The translations under genes and the position numbers were made by a program. The notes below the pieces were generated by a model. It did no database searches. It worked only from the letters and a program-made list of their open reading frames with translations, and was not told the DNA's origin. From Stenotrophomonas sp. 364 (lineage in GTDB: Bacteria > Pseudomonadota > Gammaproteobacteria > Xanthomonadales > Xanthomonadaceae), in assembly GCF_009832905.1 (NCBI RefSeq), contig NZ_CP047135.1:3016001-3080000 (forward strand): a DNA stretch of 64,000 nt. Direction: 5' to 3'. This document shows positions 48,235 through 56,500 of the stretch, piece by piece (within the stretch, counting starts at the first letter, position 1; every line of letters begins with the position of its first letter).

Positions 48235-48618
48235 ATGGCACGCATTCTGATCGTCGACGATTCACCGTCGCAGCTGCTGGGGATACAGCGCATCGTCGAA
48301 AAGCTCGGGCACGAGATCCTGACCGCCACCGATGGCGCCGCCGGGGTGGAAGCCGCCCGCGCGCAGCTGCCCGATCTGGTGCTGATGGACGTGGTGATGC
48401 CCAACCTCAACGGTTTCCAGGCCACCCGCACGCTGGCGCGCGATGCGACCACCAAGCATATTCCGGTGATCCTGGTGACCACCAAGGACCAGGACACCGA
48501 CCGCATGTGGGGCATGCGCCAGGGCGCCAAGGCCTACATCACCAAGCCGTTCTCCGAGGACGAGCTGTCCGAAGTGCTGGAGCGGGTCTTCAGCAACCAG
48601 GAACCGCCGACGGCGTGA
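48235..48618 (+). CDS. Single-domain response regulator, PilH-like
   Basis: This 127-residue stand-alone CheY-like receiver closely resembles PilH of type IV pilus chemosensory systems. It starts MARILIVDDSPSQ, with the acidic pocket Asp8/Asp9, phosphoacceptor Asp52 (VLMDVVMPNLNGFQATR), Thr82 (ILVTTKDQDTDRMWGMRQGAKAYI) and Lys104. There is no output domain, so it probably acts on a pilus motor or as a phosphate sink. GGGGA lies upstream of the ATG. A long read-through frame from 47272 is spurious. No pil or chp genes are adjacent, so the partner kinase must be elsewhere. Confidence 0.85.
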   Translation: MARILIVDDSPSQLLGIQRIVEKLGHEILTATDGAAGVEAARAQLPDLVLMDVVMPNLNGFQATRTLARDATTKHIPVILVTTKDQDTDRMWGMRQGAKAYITKPFSEDELSEVLERVFSNQEPPTA

Positions 48619-48635
48619 GCCCGGCGGTGGGGTGA

Positions 48636-48696
48636 GCCGACCAACGGTCGGCGCCTCCCCAAAACCGGCCGGTAGGTACCGACCGTTGACCGGTAC
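48636..48696. repeat. Two REP-type hairpins
   Basis: The first (48636-48652, minus) has the GCCGACC-AAC-GGTCGGC stem but lacks the GTAG head. The second (48672-48696, plus) begins GTAGGTACCG and closes with CCGGTAC, an imperfect stem. Confidence 0.55.
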
Positions 48697-48763
48697 GCAA
48701 CGCCGGTCGGCACGCAACGCGCAAGAATGGCCGGTACGCCGATGCAACGGCGCACCGCCTGTC

Positions 48764-49660
48764 TCACACCTTTTCGCCGAACGCCTTGGCCAGGGCCTTG
48801 TAGGCCTTCTTCTGCGCCTCTTCGGTCGGGGCCGGCGCCACGATCTCCAGCTCCACGATCTGGTCGCCGTCGGGATTGCCCGGCAGGCCGCGACCGCGCA
48901 GGCGCAGCTTGCGCCCGGCATCGGATTCGGCCGGCACCTTCAGTTCCACCGACCCGCCCAGCGTGGGCACGCTGATGCTGGTACCCAGCGCGGCCTGCCA
49001 CGGCGTCACCTGCAGGGTGTACAGGATGTTGCGGCCGTCGACCTCGAACTGCGGGTGCTCGGCATATTCCACTTCCAGCAGCAGGTTGCCGCCGCCGGTG
49101 CCCTGCCCGGTCAGCCGGATCACTTGGCCGGGGCGGATGCCCTTGGGCACGCGCACGTCCAGCTGCTTGCCGTTGACGTTGATGCGCAGGCTGTCGCCGG
49201 TGTGGGCTGCTTCCAGCGGCACCGACAACTTGGCGCGGGTATCGCGGGTGGGCTGCGGGCCCTGGCTGGCGCCGCCGAAGCCACTGGCCCGGCCACCGCC
49301 ACCGCCGCGCTGGCGGGCGAACAGGCTTTCGAAGAAGTCACTGAAGCCGCCACCGCCGGCGCCGCCGCCAAACACTTCCTCGTAATCGAAGCCCTGCCCG
49401 CCGCCGTAGTTCGGCGGTGCATGGAACTCTTCGCCCGGCCGGTAGCCCTGGGCCTTGAGCTGGTCGTACGCGGCGCGCTTCTGCGGGTCGCGCAGGGCCT
49501 CGTAGGCCTCGTTCACGGCCTTGAACTTGTCTTCCGCCCCGGCCTCTTTGCTCACGTCGGGGTGGTACTTGCGCGCCAACCGGCGGTAGGCCGTCTTGAT
49601 CTCGGCATCGCCCGCGGTCGGTTCCACCCCGAGCGTGGCGTAGTAATCCTTGAATTCCAT
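48764..49660 (-). CDS. cbpA: Curved DNA-binding / DnaJ-like co-chaperone CbpA
   Basis: This 298-residue type II J-domain protein stimulates DnaK. The J domain is residues 4-68 with the essential HPD at 33-35 (KYHPDVSKEAG). A Gly/Phe-rich linker (about 85-135, GGGQGFDYEEVFGGGAGGGGFSDFFESLFA) is followed by the two beta-barrel substrate-binding domains (RDTRAKLSVPLEAAHTGD... to VELEIVAP). It lacks the zinc-finger CxxCxGxG repeats of DnaJ, which places it with CbpA. The ATG at 49660 has GAGGTG upstream; the frame open to 50425 crosses the divergent peroxiredoxin gene and is spurious. It is divergent from the peroxiredoxin gene. Confidence 0.9.
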   Translation of the reverse strand: MEFKDYYATLGVEPTAGDAEIKTAYRRLARKYHPDVSKEAGAEDKFKAVNEAYEALRDPQKRAAYDQLKAQGYRPGEEFHAPPNYGGGQGFDYEEVFGGGAGGGGFSDFFESLFARQRGGGGGRASGFGGASQGPQPTRDTRAKLSVPLEAAHTGDSLRINVNGKQLDVRVPKGIRPGQVIRLTGQGTGGGNLLLEVEYAEHPQFEVDGRNILYTLQVTPWQAALGTSISVPTLGGSVELKVPAESDAGRKLRLRGRGLPGNPDGDQIVELEIVAPAPTEEAQKKAYKALAKAFGEKV

Positions 49661-49906
49661 CGATACACCTCGAATAAGTTCGGTCGCCCGCGCTGGCGGG
49701 CACCGTCCCGCAATTCTAGCTGCTGCCGTCGCCGCTGCCGTGACGCGCAGGCTTGATCCGGCGCAATGCGCCACCCACGGGCGGCGGCTACGCTGGCCCC
49801 GGCAGCGCTGCTCTGCCGTTGAAATGGGTGCCCACGCGTTTTTTTCAACGTTTTGACGCCACCCTCCCACCCCGCTCACTACGCTGTCCGTGTCCAAGGA
49901 GTCCGC

Positions 49907-50389
49907 ATGACCATCCACGTTGGCGACCGCATTCCCGAAGTCACCCTCAAGCGCATCCGCGAGGGCATGGAGACCATCGACACCCATGCCCTGTTCGACG
50001 GGCGCCGGGCGGTGCTGTTCGCCGTGCCCGGTGCGTTCACGCCCACCTGTTCGGCCCGCCACCTGCCCGGCTATGTGGAGCACTTCGCCGATTTCCGCCA
50101 CCGCGGCATCGACGTGTTCTGCATGGCGGTCAACGACCCGTTCGTGATGAAGGCCTGGGGTGAGAGCCAGCACGTGCCCGACGGCCTGCAGCTGCTGTCC
50201 GACGGCAACGGCGAGTTCACCCGCGCGCTTGGCCTGGAGATGGATGCCAGCAGTTCCGGCATGGGCCTGCGGTCGCGCCGCTTCGCGCTCTACGTCGAGG
50301 ACGGCGTGGTGCGCCAGACCTTCATCGAGGCCCCCGGCCAGTTCGAGGTCTCCTCGGCAACCTACGTGCTGGAGCACCTGCCCAGCTGA
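49907..50389 (+). CDS. Peroxiredoxin (Prx5/redoxin family)
   Basis: This 160-residue thiol peroxidase is of the Prx5 type. The peroxidatic Cys48 sits in the canonical PGAFTPTCSARHLPGY, followed by the active-site arginine region late in the chain (GLRSRRFALYVEDGVV). The only other cysteine (VFCMAVND) is in the conserved core strand, so reduction probably involves glutathione/glutaredoxin or another external thiol. An ideal AAGGAG lies 6 bases before the ATG. It is followed 29 bases later by a ferritin-like gene, a likely operon for peroxide and iron defence. Confidence 0.92.
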   Translation: MTIHVGDRIPEVTLKRIREGMETIDTHALFDGRRAVLFAVPGAFTPTCSARHLPGYVEHFADFRHRGIDVFCMAVNDPFVMKAWGESQHVPDGLQLLSDGNGEFTRALGLEMDASSSGMGLRSRRFALYVEDGVVRQTFIEAPGQFEVSSATYVLEHLPS

Positions 50390-50418
50390 ACCCACGCAAC
50401 AAAGGAACCCGGCCAGCC

Positions 50419-51006
50419 ATGTCAAAGCCAGCCAAGCAACCCAGCTCCGCCCCCGCCCCCCACAGCGCGCGTCCTGATGGCATCAGCGACACCGCCACCC
50501 TGCGTGCCCGCGCGCGCAAGGACATCGACGATGGCGCGATCACGCCGACCTACAGCGCCGACCGCGAGGCGGTGATCAAACTGCTCAACGATGCACTGGC
50601 CACCGAGTATGTGTGCGTGCTGCGCTACTACCGCCACTACTTCATGGCCAAGGGCATGCTCGCCGATGCGGTCAAGGCCGAATTCCTGGAGCACGCCCAG
50701 CAGGAGCAGGCGCACGCCGGCAAGCTGGCCGAGCGCATCGTGCAGCTGGGCGGCGAACCGGACCTCAACCCGGACACCCTGACCGCGCGGTCGCATGCCG
50801 AGTACAAGGAAGGCAAGGACCTGCGCGACATGGTCCGTGAGAACCTGATCGCCGAGCGCATCGCCATCGACAGCTACCGCGAAATGATCAACTTCGTGGG
50901 CGACAAGGACACCACCACCAAGCGCATCCTCGAAGAGATCCTGGCCCAGGAAGAGGAACACGCCGACGAGTTCGCCGACCTGCTGGACGGGTGGATCGGG
51001 GAGTAA
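50419..51006 (+). CDS. Ferritin-like/bacterioferritin-like iron protein
   Basis: This 195-residue ferritin-like four-helix protein has putative di-iron ligands along the helices: Glu in ALATEYVCVLRYYRHY, EHAQQEQAHAGKLAERI, AERIAIDSYREM and EEILAQEEEHADEFADLL. The first 40 residues are a flexible Lys/Pro/Arg-rich tail, longer than in bacterioferritin and reminiscent of Dps DNA-binding tails. Iron oxidation and storage, or DNA protection, are the likely roles. It directly follows the peroxiredoxin gene. A REP lies 29 bases past the stop. Confidence 0.82.
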   Translation: MSKPAKQPSSAPAPHSARPDGISDTATLRARARKDIDDGAITPTYSADREAVIKLLNDALATEYVCVLRYYRHYFMAKGMLADAVKAEFLEHAQQEQAHAGKLAERIVQLGGEPDLNPDTLTARSHAEYKEGKDLRDMVRENLIAERIAIDSYREMINFVGDKDTTTKRILEEILAQEEEHADEFADLLDGWIGE

Positions 51007-51034
51007 TCCCGCCGCCGAAGGACGTCGGAAACGG

Positions 51035-51056
51035 GTAATGCCGGCCGCTGGCCGGC
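51035..51056 (+). repeat. SMAG REP (GTAA variant)
   Basis: GTAATGCCGGCC-GCT-GGCCGGC has the standard stem with A in place of the fourth base G. It lies between convergent genes. Confidence 0.75.
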
Positions 51057-51111
51057 GCGCGAACGACCGAACCGGTCACAGTGCACTGGATGCACGCGAG
51101 GTCGCCCGCCG

Positions 51112-53487
51112 CTACCGCAGGATGCGGAACCGCACCTGCGTCCAGGCACCATCGGAGGCCAGCGCGGTGAGTGTGTGCTCACCGGTTTCGTCGAAATCGC
51201 ACTGGAACAGGCGCGCGCCCTCGGTGCGTGCGATCCAGCGCCCATCCAGCAGCCAGTCGATGCTGTTGTCGTTGCCCAGCGCGCGCAGCTGCAGGCGCAC
51301 GCCGTGTTCGGCATTGGGCGCGCGGGCCAGCGTGGCGCGGTCGTTGAGGCCCTCGATGTGCAGGCTGCCTCCGCTCTCGCGTCCATCGTCGCTGCAGTCC
51401 GGGGACAACGCCGGGAGCTGCGACGCATGCCGTTGCGCCAGGGGCAACCACGGTGACAACAGGGCCGGCCAGCGCGCGATCTCGCGCACCTCGGTCTCGT
51501 GCGGCAGGCGGCAGTCCGGCGACACCCGCAGGCCGGTGCGTGCGTCCACGTTGAAGCGCTGGCGCCCCGGCTGCCACAGCCGCGCGTCGCGCTCGGCGAA
51601 GGTGGGCGGCACCACGCCATCCAGCACGAACGCATCCAGGCGGCGCTGGCACAACGCGTCCTCGGTGCGCTCGGCCAGCTCCCCGGTCGGCCAGCAGATC
51701 GCCTCGCGGGTCACGTTGGGCGGCATCGGCGCGCCGCTGGCATCGCCGGCCTGGCGCGGCAGGCTGTCCACCACCTCGAACATCAGCGGCAGCGCGGTCA
51801 CCGCGCCGTACTGCCCGGGCAACGGCGTGCCATCGGGCCGGCCCACCCACACCCCCACGGTGTAGTGGCGGGTACTGCCGATCGCCCACGCATCCCGGTA
51901 ACCGTAGCTGGTGCCGGTCTTCCACGCCACGCGCGGGCGCCCGGTGACATCGAAGGTGCCGCTGCCATACCCGGGCCGCGGATTGGACTCGAGCACCTCG
52001 CGGGTGATCCACGCCGCGCCCGGCGACATCAGGCGGCGTTCGATCACCGGGTCGGCCGCGGTATAACGCACACGGCCGGCGATGCCGTTGCGGTTGAATC
52101 CGGCGAACGCACCGACCAGGTCTTCCAGGCGGGCGCCGGTGCCCCCCAGGATCAGCGAGAGGTTGGGCGCACTGCCATGCGGGAAGCGCAGGGTGATGCC
52201 AGCGTGCGACAGCCGCGCGGCGAAGCGGGCCGAGCCGACCCGGTCCAGCAGGTCCACCGCCGGCACGTTGAGCGACAACCGCAACGCCGTGGCCGAACTG
52301 ACCGGGCCGTTGAAGGCCGCATCGAAATTGCCCGGGCGGTAACCACCGAACGCCTGCGGTGCATCCACCATCAGGCTTTCCGAATGGATGAGACCGTCAT
52401 CCAGCGCCATGCCGTACAGGAACGGCTTGAGCGTCGAGCCGGGCGAGCGCCAGGCCTGCACCATGTCCACGTGGCCCAGCCGCTGTTTGTCGCCGAAGGC
52501 CACCGAACCCACGTAGGCGCGGGCTTCCAGGGTGCGGTTGTCGACCACCAGCAACGCAGCGGACGTCCGTTCGGGCAGCTGCGAGAAGTACGACGACACC
52601 CGTTCTTCCAGCGTGCGCTGCAGGCCGATGTCCAGCGTGCTTTCGATCCGCGCCGCACGCGGCTGCGCCGAGCGCAGCCGTTGCGCCAGCAGCGCGGCAT
52701 GCAGCGGCGGCTGCAGCGCGCGGGTGACCACCGGCTCGATGCGGGCATCGTCCACGTCGTCACGGCTCCACACGCCCAGCGCGACCATGCGCTCGAGCAC
52801 CTTGTCGCGCGCGCGTTGTGCCGCTTCGGGGTGGCGGTCCGGGCGCAGCCGGCTGGGCGCCTGCGGCAACACCGCCAGCAACGCCGCTTCGGCCTGTGAC
52901 AACCGCGCCGCGGGCTTGCCCAGGTAGGCCCAGCTGGCCGCCTCCACGCCTTCGATGGTGCCGCCATACGGTGCGCGCTCCAGGTACAACGCCAGGATCT
53001 GCGCCTTGCTCAGGTGCACTTCCAGCTGCACCGCGCGCAGCATCTGCTTGGCCTTGCCCCACGGCGTGCGCGTATGCGGGTCGAGGATGCGCGCCACCTG
53101 CATGGTCAGGGTGGACCCGCCGGACACGATCCGCCCCTGCAACAGCCATTGCTTGCCGGCACGCAGCAGCCCCCACGGGTTGATGCCCGGGTGCCGCCAG
53201 AACCAGCGGTCTTCGTAATTGAGCAGGGCCTGCAGGTACAGCGGCGATACGCTGTCGATGGACGCCGGGTACCGCCACACGCCGTCGGCATCGGCGAACG
53301 CGCGCAGCGGCGTGCCGTCGCGGGCGACCACCAACGTGCTGGTGTCACGCAGCTTCGGCAGCGGCGGCGGGAACGCCAGGTCCAGCACCAGCAGCAGGCT
53401 GAGCACGGCCACGGTGCCCCAGCGCAGCGTGGGCAACAGCCACGGCCGCGCCCGTCGTGCCAGGCGCTTGAAAGGGTATGACGTCAT
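51112..53487 (-). CDS. pbpC: Penicillin-binding protein 1C
   Basis: This 791-residue inner-membrane peptidoglycan synthase of class A has an N-terminal anchor (about residues 20-40). The GT51 glycosyltransferase domain carries catalytic Glu92 in NYEDRWFWRHPGINPWG and GGSTLTMQVARIL. The transpeptidase domain holds the nucleophile Ser351 (SPGSTLKPF), the SLN motif (LRLSLNVPAVD) and WKTGTSYG. A C-terminal BiPBP_C beta domain follows (from about residue 700). It lies 55 bases downstream of the alpha-2-macroglobulin gene on the same strand, the conserved yfhM-pbpC pair, and is thought to repair the wall when the macroglobulin traps proteases. Confidence 0.95.
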   Translation of the reverse strand: MTSYPFKRLARRARPWLLPTLRWGTVAVLSLLLVLDLAFPPPLPKLRDTSTLVVARDGTPLRAFADADGVWRYPASIDSVSPLYLQALLNYEDRWFWRHPGINPWGLLRAGKQWLLQGRIVSGGSTLTMQVARILDPHTRTPWGKAKQMLRAVQLEVHLSKAQILALYLERAPYGGTIEGVEAASWAYLGKPAARLSQAEAALLAVLPQAPSRLRPDRHPEAAQRARDKVLERMVALGVWSRDDVDDARIEPVVTRALQPPLHAALLAQRLRSAQPRAARIESTLDIGLQRTLEERVSSYFSQLPERTSAALLVVDNRTLEARAYVGSVAFGDKQRLGHVDMVQAWRSPGSTLKPFLYGMALDDGLIHSESLMVDAPQAFGGYRPGNFDAAFNGPVSSATALRLSLNVPAVDLLDRVGSARFAARLSHAGITLRFPHGSAPNLSLILGGTGARLEDLVGAFAGFNRNGIAGRVRYTAADPVIERRLMSPGAAWITREVLESNPRPGYGSGTFDVTGRPRVAWKTGTSYGYRDAWAIGSTRHYTVGVWVGRPDGTPLPGQYGAVTALPLMFEVVDSLPRQAGDASGAPMPPNVTREAICWPTGELAERTEDALCQRRLDAFVLDGVVPPTFAERDARLWQPGRQRFNVDARTGLRVSPDCRLPHETEVREIARWPALLSPWLPLAQRHASQLPALSPDCSDDGRESGGSLHIEGLNDRATLARAPNAEHGVRLQLRALGNDNSIDWLLDGRWIARTEGARLFQCDFDETGEHTLTALASDGAWTQVRFRILR

Positions 53488-53542
53488 CGGCTGAACGACA
53501 GCGCGGTGCGGGCCATCGCCGTGGCGACGGCCCGCACCCGGC

Positions 53543-56500
53543 TCACGGTTGGACCACGGTCAACGTGGTCGGGTAGCTGCGGCCCACCCCACGCAGGTCG
53601 GGGCGGTACATGTCTTCCACCAGCGGCGGCGGCACCGTGTAAGTGCCCGGGCTGACCGCGCGCACCAGGTAGAACACCTTGGCGGTGCTGCCCCGCGACA
53701 GCTTCAGCGCGGCCACGTAGCGGTCGTCGCGGAACTCTTCGTGGCGAAGCGTGGCGGCATCGCCACGGTCGTTGACGTTGAGTCCGTCCACCACTACGTC
53801 GGCCCACTGCTTGGCATCGCCCAGGTTGAAGTTCTCGATCTCCAGGCCCGCGGGCAGCAGGTCGGTGAGCAGCGCGTCGGGCATGTCCACGTTCGGGGTG
53901 ATGCTGACCCGCACGATCAACGCCTCGCCTTCCTTCAGCGCACGCGGCGTCCACGGCTTGCCGTCGGTGGTGTACCAGGTGCGTTCCACGCCCAGGTGGC
54001 GGCTGTCCGGCTCCGGCGCGGTGCGCGGAATGCCGGCCACGTCCAGGCTGGCGAACATCGGCGGCTCCCCCTGCGGGGTGAAGCGCACGCCCTTGGCCAG
54101 CGCGGCGTAGTCGAAGCTGCGCCCGAACAGGCGGCGCGCGGCGATGGCCTCCACCTCGCCGCCCACGGCCAGCTCGCCGGACACCAGCTTCTTCTGGTTG
54201 GCCGACAGGGCCTTGCCCAGGCGCGCGATGGCCACCTGTTCCTGCGTGCTCAACCACAACCCGCTGCTGCTGCGGCGTGCATCCAGGGCCCGTCCCAGGT
54301 CGACTGCACGCGCGTCATAGCCCGGCTTGGACAGCTTGCGCTCGTGCAGCAGCGCGATCATCAACGCATCGTCGCGCACCGCGCTGCCGTAGTCACCGAA
54401 GTACTGCGGGCGCTCGCTGCTGGGCTTGGCGAAACCGGCGGCAATGGCCGCATCGCCGCGTTTGTGGTCGCCCTGCAGCGCCAACGCGATGCCCAGGTGG
54501 ACCAGCGGCAGGCCGGTCAGCGCCTTGCTGCGTTCGTTGTCGTACAGCGCGCGCAACGTACCCAGCGGCGCGCGATTGACCCGGGCAAGCACGTAACCGG
54601 AATACGCCTGGTTGGCGAACTTGAGGTTCTCCCGGCGATCTTCACCGTAGAACTGGTTGCCACCGGACAGCAGGTCTTCGCTCAGGCGGTTGAGTGCCTT
54701 CTGCAGCACGGTGTCGGGCACCGCGAAACCACCGTCCTTGGCATCCAGCAGGAACTCGGCGATGTACGGGGTCAGCCACGGGTTCACATAGCCGTCGTCG
54801 CCCCACATCGAGAAGTTGCCATTGGCCACCTGCATCGAGGCCAGCCGGCCGAACGCGCCTTCCATGCGCTCGCGGCGGGTCTTGGCATCCAGGCCATCGG
54901 CGCCGAGCATGGCCGAGGTCGCCTCGTCCAGCATCAGCGCCGCGTAGCCCTTGCTGGTGGTCTGCTCGGCGCAGCCATAGGGATACTTCAGTGCATCGTT
55001 GAGCGCGCTGGCAAACGGAATCGGCGGCAGCGCGCTGACCAGCATGCGTGCGGTCACCGAATCGGTCATCAGGCCATCGGCCAGGCCGCTGCCCATCTCC
55101 ACCGCGCCCAGCGGGTCCAGCGTGCGGGTCTGCGAGCGCAGGATCTGCGGCCAGGCCGCGCGCACCGGCAGGTCGTAACGGCGGTCTACCTTGAAGCCAT
55201 TGCCGTCCACCCGCACCCGCACCTTGGCCACGGTGTAGCCCTCGCGCGCGGTCAGCGGGAAGCTGAGGGTGGTCTTGCCGTCGGCCTTGAGCTGCAGCGT
55301 GCGGGTCGGTTCCCCCAGGGCGAGCGGACCGATGCCCTCGACCTGCACCTTGAACTCGCCCGGCGTGCCGGTGAAGTTCTGCACGTCCAGGGTGACCGTG
55401 CTGCGGTCGCCCGGCGCCATCACGCGCGGCATGCTGGCTTCGGCCAGGATCGGCGCGCGCACCACCGTTTCCACATCGCGCTTGCCGTACTGGTCATCGG
55501 AATACACCACCGCCGACACCCGCAGGGTGCCGTTGAAGTCCGGCACCTTCAGCGCGACCCGGGCGATGCCCTTGGCGTCGAGCTTCACCGGGCCGGAGAA
55601 CAGGTCCACGGTCTGCACGCGCGCGGTGGGACGCTTGGCCTGCGGCATCGCCGCCAGTGCCATGTCGCCGCCGAACTTGAGCTTGCCGCTGCTGCCGTCG
55701 AAGCTTTCGATCACGCGGCTATAGATGTCATAGGCATCCACGTCCAGGCGGCGCTGCGCGAAGAAGTGGCCGGCCGCGTCGGGCACCGGGAAGCGGGTGA
55801 TATTGAGGATGCCCACGTCCACCGCCGACACGGTCACGTGCGCGACCTTGCCCGCCAGCTGCGGCGCGCTCACCGTCACCGGCAGGGTCTGCTCGGGGCG
55901 CATCTGCCTGGGCGCCGACAGGCCGACCGCGATCTGGCGCGCCTTGCGGTCCATCGGCACGTGCACCACGCCCACCGCACGGGCCGGGGTGATCTTGCTC
56001 GGCGCACTGCCGCCACGGAACACCAGCGCGGTGATGTAGACGTCGTGACGCTCCCACTCGGCGGTGACCGGGATGTCGAAGGTGCTGCCCGGCTTGGCGT
56101 CGATCTCCTGGACGTACAGCATCTTGTCGCTTTCCACCATCAGGATGCCCTTGCCGGCATGCGGCGGGGTGACGGTCACGCGGACCTTGTCGCCGGCCTT
56201 GTAGCCGGTCTTGTCCAGGCCCAGCTTGATCTTGTCCGGGCGTGCATCCAGGCCGCGGTTGTCGTCGTTCCAGCTCCAGCCGGCGCGGAACGGATAGCGG
56301 CTGGTCAGCCCGGTGGTCGGATCGAACACCTCCAGGCGGTACTCGCCCCACTCCACCGGCAGGTCGACCGTGGTGGCCGCGGTGCCGGCGTCGACGGTGC
56401 GGGTGTCCTTGTTCTCGAAGCGGCGGGTGAAGTCGTAATCCCAGCGGTTGTCGTTGAAGGTCCAGTGGTAGTCGCGCAGCTCGCGCACCAGGGTGATCTT

